Shown piece by piece: positions 24,576 through 35,162 of a DNA stretch of 61,089 bases (its first letter is position 1; each line of letters opens with the position of its first letter). The stretch is from Caccocola sp964450835 (GTDB lineage: Bacteria; Synergistota; Synergistia; Synergistales; Synergistaceae). Both the position numbers and the translations under genes were made by a program. The stretch covers positions 1-61,089 of the forward strand of contig CAYVEQ010000005.1 in NCBI GenBank assembly GCA_964450835.1. The letters are read 5' to 3'. The notes under the pieces were generated by a model. The model did not search any database. It saw nothing but the letters and a program-made list of their open reading frames with translations, and was not told the origin of the DNA.

Positions 24576-25586
24576 ATGAAGTACACAAATCTTGGGAAAT
24601 CGGACCTGCATGTTTCACGCATCTGCATGGGATGCATGGGCTTCGGCAACGCCGCCGCAGGGCAGCACAGCTGGACTGTGGACGAGGCACAGACGAGAGA
24701 GATAATCAGACGCGGACTGGACCTGGGTATCAACTTCTATGACACAGCCATTGTCTATCAGAACGGCACAAGCGAGCAGTATGTCGGGAAAGCGCTGCGC
24801 GATTTCGCGAAACGGGATGAGTATGTCATCGCCACCAAGTTCACGCCGCGGACGCAGGATGAAATTGACGCGAAAGTCAGCGGGCAGAAGCATATTGAAA
24901 ATTATTTGAATCAAAGCCTCAAAAATCTCGGTTTGGATTACGTCGATCTGTATATCTGTCACATGTGGGACTATCATACGCCGATGGAAGAAATCATGGA
25001 GGGGCTGGATAACGCCGTAAAGGCCGGCAAGACGCGGTATATCGGCATTTCCAACTGCTTCGCGTGGCAGCTGGCCAAAGCGAATTTCTACGCCGAAGCG
25101 CATAACCTGACGGAATTTATCTCCGTCCAGGGGCATTACAACCTGATTGCCAGGGAGGAAGAACGGGAAATGGCGCCTTTCTGCAAAGATCAGGGCATCG
25201 CCATGACACCCTACAGCGCGTTGGCCGGGGGACGCCTTTCCAGGCGTCCGGGTGAGAGCACAAAGCGGCTTCGGGAGGACTCATACGCCAAGTTCAAATA
25301 TGACGCGACGTCCGCCGCGGACGGAAAAATCATCGCGCGGGCAGCGGAGTTGGCGGATAAGAAGGGCGTTTCCATGACAGAGATCTCCCTGGCGTGGCTC
25401 TTGACAAAAACGGCCGCTCCCGTGGTGGGCGCTACAAAGATTTCTCATGTTGAAGGAGCCGCCAAATCTGTCGATTTAGAACTTACGCAGGATGAGATAG
25501 ACTATCTTGAGGAGCTGTACGTTCCCCATGCTCTTGCCGGCGTAATGGCTCAAAACGGCAAACAAAAAGCGGGAAATGTAGTTTGA
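24576..25586 (+). CDS. Aldo/keto reductase (AKR3)
   Basis: A 336-residue aldo/keto reductase, similar in plan to AKR1 at 568. The tetrad Asp56/Tyr61 (FYDTAIVY), Lys88 (IATKFT) and His129 (LYICHMWD) is intact. It begins 12 bases after the flavodoxin, so it is probably in the same operon. The repeated LQ-type order AKR and flavodoxin matches the first cluster. Substrate unknown. Confidence 0.9.
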   Translation: MKYTNLGKSDLHVSRICMGCMGFGNAAAGQHSWTVDEAQTREIIRRGLDLGINFYDTAIVYQNGTSEQYVGKALRDFAKRDEYVIATKFTPRTQDEIDAKVSGQKHIENYLNQSLKNLGLDYVDLYICHMWDYHTPMEEIMEGLDNAVKAGKTRYIGISNCFAWQLAKANFYAEAHNLTEFISVQGHYNLIAREEEREMAPFCKDQGIAMTPYSALAGGRLSRRPGESTKRLREDSYAKFKYDATSAADGKIIARAAELADKKGVSMTEISLAWLLTKTAAPVVGATKISHVEGAAKSVDLELTQDEIDYLEELYVPHALAGVMAQNGKQKAGNVV

Positions 25587-25623
25587 TTGCGGGAAAAGGG
25601 ACAGATTTAAGAAAAGTCATTCC

Positions 25624-25767
25624 ATGAACAAAACAACCGGAAAACGTCAAATGATCGTCAGCATTACGCTGATTTTATCCCTGACTTTCGCTCTGCCGGC
25701 TTATGCGGGTACAGCGGCCGGTGACAGCGGACACACACAGGAAAACATTACCCGGGAGGGAAGATAA
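25624..25767 (+). CDS. Orphan signal-peptide ORF (47 residues)
   Basis: A short frame from ATG 25624 to TAA 25767. Residues 1-28 form a full signal peptide (KRQMIVSITLILSLTFALP then AYAG), followed by a short hydrophilic tail ending ITREGR. The cleavage region FALPAYAG closely resembles FCLPAYAA of the exported flavodoxin at 26757. It ends 1 base before the CMD-cupin start and is not in its frame. It looks like the leader of an exported protein cut off from its body, or a small secreted peptide. Confidence 0.5.
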   Translation: MNKTTGKRQMIVSITLILSLTFALPAYAGTAAGDSGHTQENITREGR

Positions 25768-25768
25768 T

Positions 25769-26524
25769 ATGGAAAGAATAGTACAGACAGCCGGCAGAAA
25801 GCAGCTCGGCGATTTTGCTCCCGACTTTGCACATTATAACGACGACGTGCTCTTCGGGGAGAATTGGAACAATCATGATATTGATGTAAAGACACGGTGC
25901 ATCATCACGGTTGTCGCGCTGATGGCCTCGGGTGTCACGGATTCCTCGCTTATTCATCATCTCGAAAACGCGAAGGCCCATGGCGTTACCATGCCGGAAA
26001 TCGCCGCCGTTATCACACATGTTGGTTTCTACGCCGGATGGCCAAAGGCGTGGGCGGTGTTTCGCGCCGCTAAGGAAGTGTGGAATGAAACGGCGCCGGT
26101 GCTGACGGAGAAAGACAAATACCAGAGTACTATTTTCTTTCCCATCGGAGCGCCGAACGACGGCTTCGCGAAGTATTTCACCGGGCAGAGTTATCTCGCG
26201 CCGATATCAAATGAGCAGGTAGGCATATACAATGTCACATTCGAGCCCGGCTGCCGGAATTGGTGGCATGTCCACCGCGCCGGCAAGGGCGGCGGTCAGA
26301 TTCTCGTCTGCGTAGGCGGGCGCGGGTATTACCAGGAATGGGGTAAAGAGCCTGTCGAGATGAAACCTGGCGACTGCGTCAACATTCCCGAGGGCGTGAA
26401 ACATTGGCACGGGGCGGCCCGCGACAGCTGGTTCTCGCATCTGGCAATTGAAGTGCCGGGAGAAAACAGCCGCAGTGAATGGCTGGAGCCGGTCACGGAC
26501 GAAGAGTACGCGAAAACGCGGTAA
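25769..26524 (+). CDS. Carboxymuconolactone decarboxylase-like and cupin fusion
   Basis: A 251-residue two-domain protein. The N-terminal half is carboxymuconolactone decarboxylase/AhpD-like (TRCIITVVALMASGVTDSSL, then HHLENAKAHGVTMPEIAAVI), but the CxxC of peroxidase-type AhpD is absent. The C-terminal half is a cupin with WWHVHRAGKGGGQIL and the second motif CVNIPEGVKHWHGAA; His residues suggest metal binding. ATG 25769 follows GGGAGGG. The architecture is common next to flavodoxin and AKR genes in gut anaerobes. Its activity is not known. Confidence 0.9.
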   Translation: MERIVQTAGRKQLGDFAPDFAHYNDDVLFGENWNNHDIDVKTRCIITVVALMASGVTDSSLIHHLENAKAHGVTMPEIAAVITHVGFYAGWPKAWAVFRAAKEVWNETAPVLTEKDKYQSTIFFPIGAPNDGFAKYFTGQSYLAPISNEQVGIYNVTFEPGCRNWWHVHRAGKGGGQILVCVGGRGYYQEWGKEPVEMKPGDCVNIPEGVKHWHGAARDSWFSHLAIEVPGENSRSEWLEPVTDEEYAKTR

Positions 26525-26756
26525 CAAGTTGTCAGTGCGCCGCTCCGCAGCAGAATTTAACGGCTTGCCCTGCGGGCGAAGCGCGGGGCTTCCGCAAAGA
26601 GGCCCGCTTGAACATGCGGAAGTGTCCGCTGCGATATTCATGCGAGCCTGAATATAAAGCCGTTTGCCGCGGCTGCGTTTGAAACGCCGCAGGCGCGGAA
26701 GGTATCGGAAAACGTATCAGAATCAAAAAAATTTTTACCGGGAGGCTTGCTTTAAC

Positions 26757-27350
26757 ATGAAAAAACAATATAGAAACGTAAAAAACATCACAGGTATTCT
26801 GCTTGCCCTGCTGCTGGCGTTCTGCCTGCCGGCTTATGCCGCGGGGCAGGACAATGCGGCGGCCGGCGGCGGTAAAATTCTTGTCGCCTACTTCTCCGCT
26901 TCCGGCAACACGGAGGACACAGCGCGGAAACTCGCGGACGGGCTCGGAGCGGATATATTTGAGATTCGGCCGGAACAGCCTTATACAGACGATGATCTTA
27001 ACTACAGGAATCCTGCAAGCCGCGTGTCCAAGGAACACGGCGATGAAGCCGCCCGCCCCGCCGTTGCCGGCAAAGTTGACAACATGGAGCAGTACAGCGT
27101 AGTGTTCGTCGGATACCCCGTTTGGTGGGGCAAAGCGCCGCGGATTATGAGCACCTTTATAGAGAGCTACGATTTCTCGGGCAAAACGCTCATCGCGTTC
27201 TGCACATCGGCAAGCTCGGGTTTCGGCGAAAGCGATTCGGCCCTGAGATCCGCAGCAGGAGGCTCGACATGGCTTGAAGGCAGGAGATTCTCTCCCGGCG
27301 CGTCCTCCGACGAAGTCATGCAATGGGCTAACGGGCTGAAAATTAATTAA
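26757..27350 (+). CDS. Exported flavodoxin
   Basis: A flavodoxin with a signal peptide (NITGILLALLLAFCLPAYAA) and mature FMN loop ILVAYFSASGNTEDTARKLA, then GYPVWWGKAPRIMSTFIESY and FCTSASSGFGESD. ATG 26757 (MKKQYRNVK) follows GGGAGG. The protein is the second exported flavodoxin of the window. It is followed after 14 bases by the SUMF1 fusion, so both probably act in the periplasm. Confidence 0.9.
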   Translation: MKKQYRNVKNITGILLALLLAFCLPAYAAGQDNAAAGGGKILVAYFSASGNTEDTARKLADGLGADIFEIRPEQPYTDDDLNYRNPASRVSKEHGDEAARPAVAGKVDNMEQYSVVFVGYPVWWGKAPRIMSTFIESYDFSGKTLIAFCTSASSGFGESDSALRSAAGGSTWLEGRRFSPGASSDEVMQWANGLKIN

Positions 27351-27364
27351 AAAGGATACAGGTA

Positions 27365-29274
<1,910 letters not shown>

Positions 29275-29278
<4 letters not shown>

Positions 29279-30393
29279 CGAGAATGCAGTACAGAACATT
29301 GCCTCACGGACATGAGCGGATCAGCGTCATCGGCATGGGGTCATCCGTCGTCGGCGCGCAGCCGGAGAAAAATATAATCGAGACAGTACAGTATGCTGTC
29401 GAGAGCGGCGTTAACTATTTTGATCTGGCCGCAGGACACGCCGGCTGCTTTTCCGCCTACGGGAAGGCTCTCGCGGGATGCAGAAAAGATGTTTTTCTTC
29501 AGATCCATTTTGGCGCGGATTATGTTACAGGCGAATACGGCTGGACGACTGACATTGAAAAAATCAAACGCTCCGTCGACTGGCAGCTTGACAGATTGGA
29601 AACGGACTACATTGACTTCGGATTTATCCACTGCCTTGATGAACTGACGGATGTGTGTGATTACGAAGAAAGCGGAGCTCTTAAATATCTGCTGGATATG
29701 AAAGAGCAGGGCGTTGTGCGCCGCATCGGTCTTTCCTCGCATAATCCCGAAACCGTGAATTACATTTTGGACCGGAAAACCATCGATATGCTGATGTTTT
29801 CCATCAACCCGATGTATGATTACGGGCAGGGTGACTACGCTATCGGCTCCAACGGTGACAGACAGACACTCTACCGCCGCTGCGAAAAGGAGGGCGTCGG
29901 AATCGCGGTGATGAAGCCATACAACGCCGGTCAGCTTCTGGACGAAAAACTTTCGCCGTTTCCCAAGGCGCTGACGTGTGCCCAGTGTATCCAGTATGCG
30001 CTGGACAGGCCCGGGGTGCTGACTGTTCTCCCCGGAGCGGCAAACGTGAAAGAGATGAAACTGAACCTTGCCTATTTAGACGCGACAGCCGGGGAACGGG
30101 ATTATTCCGTAATTTCAGGCTTGATGCCGGAAGACGCAGACGGCCGCTGCGTCTACTGCAACCATTGCGCTCCCTGCCCCGGCGGACTCAATGTCGGGCT
30201 GATCAACAAGTACTACGATCTGGCGCTTGCGGGCGATCCGATGGCGGCAAGTCACTACAATACGCTCTCAAAAACAGCTGCCGACTGCGTTTCCTGCGGA
30301 CATTGCGACAGACGCTGTCCGTTTCATGTGAAGCAGTCCGAGAAAATGAAGGAGATTAATTCTTATTTCAGCAGACCTGGAATGAAGCGGTAA
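29275..30393 (+). CDS. Aldo/keto reductase-like protein with 2[4Fe-4S] domain (AKR4)
   Basis: A 372-residue protein with an AKR TIM barrel (1-280) and a C-terminal ferredoxin domain with Cys292/295/298/301 (CVYCNHCAPCP) and Cys338/341/344/348 (CVSCGHCDRRCP). Asp50 and His119 of the AKR tetrad align, but the Tyr position holds His55 (YFDLAAGH) and the Lys position holds His78 (FLQIHFG). It may be catalytically altered. ATG 29275 overlaps the stop of the fusion gene (ATGA), so the two are translationally coupled. The ferredoxin domain suggests electron transfer to or from a flavodoxin. It closes the island. Confidence 0.88.
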
Positions 30394-30650
30394 TATTTGG
30401 TATCCGTCTGACTACACCAATCCCGTAAGAATTTGGGCCTTACCTGCCGTTCAGCCCCTGCCGGCCGGAAAAGGATTCCGGACGATACGCAGGCAACCTG
30501 TGTTCACGCACCGGCCGCCGCTAGGGCGAGTGCTGTAGGGGGGAGGCACGGGGTGAAAGACGCGTCTGCGGCTCTCTGTCCGAGCGCGGTTTTCACAATC
30601 GTTTAAGGGAATCCACCGCGAGGCGCGCACTTTTTGCGAAGGTGATTTTT

Positions 30651-30935
30651 GTGGAAAATTTTGTTTATCCGATGGTCGTGTATGAGGACACGGAGAACGG
30701 CGCGAAAATCTGGCGCGGCAACTTCCCGGGGCTTCACGGCTGCTGGCTTGAGGCCGCGTCAAAGGAAGAAGTGCTGCGGCTCGCGCCCTCCGTGCTTTGG
30801 GAATACGCCTCTGCCTGTTTTGAAACGGGCTGGACGCCGCCTGACGCTCCTCCCGTCGCGGAACTCGTGTCAGGCGGCGTCGGCGACGTTGTTACCGTAA
30901 CGGCACGAAAGGGCGGCGCAGGCGGCCGCAGATGA
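30651..30935 (+). CDS. HicB-like protein, orphan
   Basis: A 94-residue protein with a HicB-type partial RNase H-like fold: YPMVVYEDTENGAKIWRGNF and a Trp-containing LHGCWLEAASKEEVL. No helix-turn-helix follows the fold and no hicA toxin gene flanks it, so it is an orphan or a different regulator. GTG 30651 follows AAGGTGA; an in-frame GTG at 30642 overlaps that site. The 250 bases before it hold no gene that I can support. Confidence 0.7.
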   Translation: MENFVYPMVVYEDTENGAKIWRGNFPGLHGCWLEAASKEEVLRLAPSVLWEYASACFETGWTPPDAPPVAELVSGGVGDVVTVTARKGGAGGRR

Positions 30936-30966
30936 ATTTCCATAACGGCGGCGTGTCAGCGCGCCG

Positions 30967-31458
30967 TCATTTTTTTATGTCGCTTTTTTCTCCGCCTGTT
31001 ACGCGAAGCAGCTCGTCCGGCGCTATCGGAAAGAAATCGTGGTCAGTTCCGGCCGCGGCCCACACAGTCGCGAAGCGAAACAAATCATCGTCTATCAGCG
31101 TGCGCGGCTGTTCCGGGTAGCCGACGGGAGGAACTCCTCCGGGGCGGAAACCCGACCACTCTTCGCACTCCTCCGCTCCGGCGAATGTGACATGCGACGC
31201 GCCAAGCGCCTTTTTTACCTTTTTCGCGTCGACTTTGTTGACGCCCGACATCAGCGCGAGCGCGTAAAATCTTCCGTGATTGACACGCAGCAGTATGCTT
31301 TTCAGTATTTCTTCCTCAGGCGCGCCTACAGCGACCGAAGCATCCTGCACTGTGAAGATCGTGGCTTCGGTATGTTTTATTGGCGAGCCGCAGCGCGCCT
31401 GTTCAAGAGATGCGCGTACCCTTTCGACCGGGTCAAAGTTTTCTTCAGCTTTAGACAT
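30967..31458 (-). CDS. YbaK/EbsC-type aminoacyl-tRNA deacylase
   Basis: A 163-residue YbaK/ProX-type domain, family members of which hydrolyse mischarged tRNAs such as Cys-tRNA-Pro. Conserved segments are QDASVAVGAPEEEILKSIL, the catalytic-Lys-bearing KVDAKKVKKALG, and GFRPGGVPPVGYP. ATG 31458 follows GGAGTGA. It begins 4 bases after the lytic transglycosylase stop, so the two are cotranscribed. Exact tRNA specificity cannot be read from the sequence. Confidence 0.87.
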   Translation of the reverse strand: MSKAEENFDPVERVRASLEQARCGSPIKHTEATIFTVQDASVAVGAPEEEILKSILLRVNHGRFYALALMSGVNKVDAKKVKKALGASHVTFAGAEECEEWSGFRPGGVPPVGYPEQPRTLIDDDLFRFATVWAAAGTDHDFFPIAPDELLRVTGGEKSDIKK

Positions 31459-31462
31459 CCAA

Positions 31463-32449
31463 TCACTCCATATTGTCAGAATCGGTACGCCTTCCGGAAA
31501 ATTCGTCGCCGAGGGACGGAGGCAGCGCGGCCCATGCGAAGAAAGAACCTCTCCCGCGCGCCGTTTCTTTTCCGGCAAAGTCGTAGAGTTCGATATTTTC
31601 AAGCACGGCACGTACATATTCGCGCGTTTCCGGGTAGGGTATGTCCTCTATCCATTCCACCCAGTCGGCGGCTTCTGCCGCGTTCCATCCCGCTACCGCC
31701 GCCGCGCCGGCGTTGTATGCGGCGACGGAGAGCGGGAGCCTGCGGCGGAATTTCGCGTGAAGGTAGGCGAAGTGCGCGGCGCCGAGCATTATATTCTCTT
31801 CTGGCACGAGATGAGAAAGGGAAGGAGCTTTAAGGCGCGACGCGGCCTCGCGAGCCGTCGCGGGCATCAGCTGCATGAGGCCGACCGCTCCTCGCGCGCT
31901 CACGGCCTCCGGCCTGAATTTACTCTCGCGTTCCATGATGGCGAACAGCACGCTTTCGCGCACGCCGACAGCGGCAGCGGCCGCTGCCGTTTCTGTCTCA
32001 AAACGCCGCGCGGGAGCGGCGGAGGATTCGGCGCGGTCGACGGCCCGCGTAAGTACCGGGTACCTGCCCTCGTACGCGAGCACAAAGGAATAAAAATCAA
32101 GCGGTTCGTGCAGAGAGAGCAATGATGCCGCGCATCTTGCCTCGCCGTCGCGGCCGAGCTTTTCAAGCGCGCGTATTTTCCAGTAGCAGAGCCTTGCCGG
32201 GCGCGCTGCGAAAGGCTGCGCCCATCCGTTGCGCGACCACGCCCGAAGAGCCGCGCTGTAATTCCCCTCTTTCCACGCCGCGCGTCCCGTTTTCCAGTCT
32301 TTCGCTGCGACACCGCGCGCCGCAGACGCAAAAGCCCACAGGCAGAGCAAGGCAAAGAGAAGAAAACAGATTCGCGCCTTGCCGCTATGCGCCGTTTGCG
32401 CTATTTTAGAGGCGGCGGCTTTTTCCGCCGCGGAGGGGATAGAGTGCAT
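31463..32449 (-). CDS. Lytic transglycosylase (Slt type) with N-terminal membrane segment
   Basis: A 328-residue murein lytic transglycosylase. An N-terminal hydrophobic segment (ARICFLLFALLCLWAFASAA) acts as signal or anchor. TPR-like helices follow, then the SLT domain at about 150-310 with catalytic Glu in IMERESKFRPEAVS, the GAVGLMQLMPATA motif and AAYNAGAAAVAGW. It cleaves peptidoglycan to anhydromuropeptides. GGAG lies 10 bases before ATG 32449. Confidence 0.92.
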   Translation of the reverse strand: MHSIPSAAEKAAASKIAQTAHSGKARICFLLFALLCLWAFASAARGVAAKDWKTGRAAWKEGNYSAALRAWSRNGWAQPFAARPARLCYWKIRALEKLGRDGEARCAASLLSLHEPLDFYSFVLAYEGRYPVLTRAVDRAESSAAPARRFETETAAAAAAVGVRESVLFAIMERESKFRPEAVSARGAVGLMQLMPATAREAASRLKAPSLSHLVPEENIMLGAAHFAYLHAKFRRRLPLSVAAYNAGAAAVAGWNAAEAADWVEWIEDIPYPETREYVRAVLENIELYDFAGKETARGRGSFFAWAALPPSLGDEFSGRRTDSDNME

Positions 32450-32503
32450 CGGACTGCGGCTCCTTGTCGTAACGATATAAGCAAAGTATCCGATAGAAGC
32501 GCC

Positions 32504-33282
32504 ATGAAGTCAAGCGATGCAGATTTTCTCGCGCGCGCGGCCTTTCACGCCACTGTGCGGGAAATCGCAGCGACACCGAAGCCCGGGCTTGTAGACAGAG
32601 AGGGCAGCGGTTGTCACGACGACATGGACTTCGCGCTCTTTATGAAGAGCGCGCGGGCAATAGCGCCTTTCTGGGGGCGGCAGGCCCGGACGGGACTTGA
32701 CGGCACGCCGCCAGAGGCCGCGATGGCGCGTCTGCGGCGGGCTGGAATCGAGGCGGAGCGCGCTATGTGTCGCGCCACGGGCGGCGTGAACACGCACAGA
32801 GGTCTTATATATCTCATGTCGCTTTTGCTGTACGGCGCGGGCTTCGCCATCGCATCGGGACTTCCGCGCGAAGCCTCTTGCGCGGCGGGCCGCGCCGCAC
32901 TCGCTGTGCGCGGCTCCGTCGAGCGCGAGCTTGGTGCGCTTCGCGCATCGCGGCGCACAGGCACGCTCACGAACGGCGAGCGGCTGTTTCTGGAGCACGG
33001 CGTGACCGGCGTCCGGGGCGAGGCGGAGCGAGCNNNNNNNNNNNNNNNNNNNNNNNNNNNNNNNNNNNNNNNNNNNNNNNNNNNNNNNNNNNNNNNNNNN
33101 NNNNNNNNNNNNNNNNNNNNNNNNNNNNNNNNNCCGAGGCGCGGCAAGAGTTCCGCGCGCCCGAGTGGAGACACGAACCGCTCTGCGAACTTGAGCGCAA
33201 ATTCATGGAGCGGCGCGTAAGTCCGGGAGGCGCGGCGGACCTGCTTAGTTGCACATATTTTTTGCATATTTTTTCTTCTTGA
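32504..33282 (+). CDS. citG: CitG-type triphosphoribosyl-dephospho-CoA synthase, interrupted by gap
   Basis: CitG makes the prosthetic group of citrate lyase from dephospho-CoA. The N-terminal part (ATPKPGLVDREGSGCHDDMD; GGVNTHRGLIYLMSLLLYG) runs from ATG 32504 into the N gap at 33034. The C-terminal part after 33133 (CELERKFMERRVSPGGAADL, ending HIFSS) is in another frame only because the gap length is nominal. No citrate lyase genes (citCDEFX) flank it, so it may serve another CoA-derived cofactor such as that of malonate decarboxylase. Confidence 0.85.
33034..33133. other. Assembly gap (100 N) inside citG
   Basis: The placeholder gap splits the citG reading frame. The two flanks encode the middle and the C-terminal end of the same protein, so the true gap is shorter than or similar to a few hundred bases. 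Confidence 0.97.
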
Positions 33283-33295
33283 CATAATCTGTTTG

Positions 33296-33324
33296 TTGTC
33301 AGATCGTCGCGAGTATAGTATTAT
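33296..33324 (+). promoter_or_regulatory. Promoter of the XRE operon
   Basis: TTGTCA (33296-33301), a 17-base spacer and TATTAT (33319-33324), about 55 bases before the XRE start. Confidence 0.7.
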
Positions 33325-33378
33325 CTAATTATGCAGCAACACTCTTGCGCAAGATTCTCAGAAAAGGAGACAACGAAT

Positions 33379-33744
33379 ATGAGTCTGGGCAACAGGATTA
33401 AATCTCTTCGCAGGGCGCAGCACCTGACTCAGCAGAAACTCGCCGACAAGGTCGAGGTCAGCCGCATCTATGTTCAGGCGCTCGAAAGCAACAGGAGGCT
33501 CCCCTCCATGAAACTTCTGCAGCGTCTGGCGCCAGCGCTCAACGTAGAGATAGCGGATCTTCTGCAGGATTTTTCCAACCCCGATAAACCTGGGCGCGTG
33601 CAGCTTGAGTCGATGCTCGACGACGGCGAGCTCGAAATCTGGTACCGCAGCAAAAAGCTCTCCGAAAGAGAGCTCCGCCGCGTCTATCGCGTCATCGAAG
33701 CGGCGCTTGACGACTGGGACGAAGAGGATGGCGCAGGGAATTAG
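33379..33744 (+). CDS. XRE-family transcriptional regulator
   Basis: A 121-residue protein with an N-terminal helix-turn-helix of the Cro/CI type (SLGNRIKSLRRAQHLTQQ; VSRIYVQALESNRRLPS) and an acidic helical tail. ATG 33379 follows AAAGGAG. Its end overlaps the next gene by 17 bases, so it is tightly coupled to the ImmA-like peptidase. Such XRE/ImmA pairs regulate mobile elements, stress responses or toxin systems. Here it precedes enzymes rather than integrases. Confidence 0.92.
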   Translation: MSLGNRIKSLRRAQHLTQQKLADKVEVSRIYVQALESNRRLPSMKLLQRLAPALNVEIADLLQDFSNPDKPGRVQLESMLDDGELEIWYRSKKLSERELRRVYRVIEAALDDWDEEDGAGN

Positions 33745-34183
33745 AGACGAGGAGCCGCCGGAGGAATCATACCCTTTGCCGCCTGAGTCGCTGCCAGACT
33801 GGGCGGCGGAAGAGGCCTCCGAGTGGCAGCGGCTCGACGAGTTTGACATTCTCGCCAAAGCGGAGGAGCGCACGGGGCTGTCGCTTGACATAAAGCGCGT
33901 CTCGCTCCCCGCCGGAGTATGGGGTGTCCATCTTGTACACGGCGAGCGCAGCCGTATTTTTATCAACTCCGCCCTCCCGCTTTTGTGGCAGCGCTTCGCG
34001 CTCTTTCACGAGCTTTATCATCTGCTGTACAACACGAAAGGCGCGCGCTTTTGGTCGCGCAGCTTCGTGTCGATGGAGAGCTTTGAGAACAGAGCGGACA
34101 CATTCGCGTGGGCGGCGCTCCGTCCCGAGTGGGAAGAGGCGCAGTACCGCGACTGGGCCGAGGCGGAAACATGGCAGTACTGA
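33728..34183 (+). CDS. ImmA/IrrE-family metallo-endopeptidase
   Basis: A 151-residue zinc peptidase with the HExxH motif HELYHLL (about residue 97) and a downstream metal-binding Glu candidate in MESFENRADTFAW. Members cleave an XRE repressor, as ImmA cleaves ImmR or IrrE/PprI cleaves DdrO. It overlaps the XRE gene at its start and the radical SAM gene at its end. The expected partner is the XRE protein, an inference from context. Confidence 0.9.
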   Translation: MAQGIRDEEPPEESYPLPPESLPDWAAEEASEWQRLDEFDILAKAEERTGLSLDIKRVSLPAGVWGVHLVHGERSRIFINSALPLLWQRFALFHELYHLLYNTKGARFWSRSFVSMESFENRADTFAWAALRPEWEEAQYRDWAEAETWQY

Positions 34184-35121
34184 AAAAACTTCCCTTTTTC
34201 CTGCCGCTTGCGGGCTGCCGGGGGCGGTGCGTCTACTGCGATCAGCGTTTGATAACAGGCGAGCGCTCCGTCCCGTCGCCCGACGACGTGCGCGCGGCGC
34301 TGCGCAAACTTACGGAGCCGCGCGAGATATGTTACTTCGGCGGCTCTTTCTGCCGTTTCCCTCATCCTCTCATAAAAGAATATCTTGACTGCGTAAGGGA
34401 GTGCGCGCCGGCCGGAAGCCGCGTGCGCTTCTCCACATACCCGGGCGACTTAAGAGACGACGCGCTCCGCGCTCTTGTCAAAGAATATCCCGTCTCGCGG
34501 ATAGAACTCGGGATACCGTCGCTTGACCCGGCGGTGCTTTCCGCATGCCGCCGCGAGGCGGTTCCCGAAAAAATTTTTGAAGACATAAAAACTCTGAAAG
34601 CCGAGGGGCTTCCCATCGGCGTACAGATGATGATAGGGCTTCCCGGGCAGGGGAGAGAAAGCAGTCTCGCGGATCTCCGCGCCCTGTCGGCGCTGAAAGG
34701 CGGTGACCTGTGGGAGCTGAGGCTCTACCCGTGCCTTGTTATCGAGGGAACGGAGCTGGCGCTTATGTACGAAAGTGGAGAGTACCGGCCGCTCACAGTT
34801 GAAGAGGCCGTGCTGTGGGGCGGCGAGTTTATCGACGACGCTCTCTCGTTCGGCTTCGTCCCTATAAGGATAGGGCTGCAGGAGAGCGCGTCGCTTGCCG
34901 CAGGCGCGGTGGCCGGGCCGCACCATCCCGCTCTCGGCGAACTCATACTTGCCGAGGCAGCCTCGCGCCGCCTCGTCCGCGAAAAACCGGAAGGTCCGTG
35001 GACAGTGCCCAAGAGCGAAATTTCGCGCTTCACAGGCCACGGGCGCTTCGGGATAAAACGACTTGCCTCGCGCACCGGTATAAGCCTGAAAGAAGCTTCC
35101 CGCCTTGTTGTCTTCGTATGA
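34171..35121 (+). CDS. Radical SAM protein (Elp3/COG1243-like)
   Basis: A 316-residue radical SAM enzyme with the cluster motif CRGRCVYC (residues 16-23) and the following FGGSFCRFP, GIPSLDPAVLSACRR and GVQMMIGLPGQG segments. The layout resembles the SAM domain of Elp3/COG1243-like proteins but lacks the acetyltransferase domain. ATG 34171 overlaps the ImmA gene by 13 bases. It is followed by an OYE-type oxidoreductase. Substrate not recognised; a tRNA or small-molecule role is possible. Confidence 0.88.
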   Translation: MAVLKKLPFFLPLAGCRGRCVYCDQRLITGERSVPSPDDVRAALRKLTEPREICYFGGSFCRFPHPLIKEYLDCVRECAPAGSRVRFSTYPGDLRDDALRALVKEYPVSRIELGIPSLDPAVLSACRREAVPEKIFEDIKTLKAEGLPIGVQMMIGLPGQGRESSLADLRALSALKGGDLWELRLYPCLVIEGTELALMYESGEYRPLTVEEAVLWGGEFIDDALSFGFVPIRIGLQESASLAAGAVAGPHHPALGELILAEAASRRLVREKPEGPWTVPKSEISRFTGHGRFGIKRLASRTGISLKEASRLVVFV

Positions 35122-35162
35122 GAACCAGCGCGCTTTCGCCGCGCGCCGAAAGGAATGATCAA

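Noticed and set aside
30394..30640. Possible small RNA after the redox island
   Set aside because: Only short GC-rich inverted segments are present, with no promoter or terminator pair to support a transcript.
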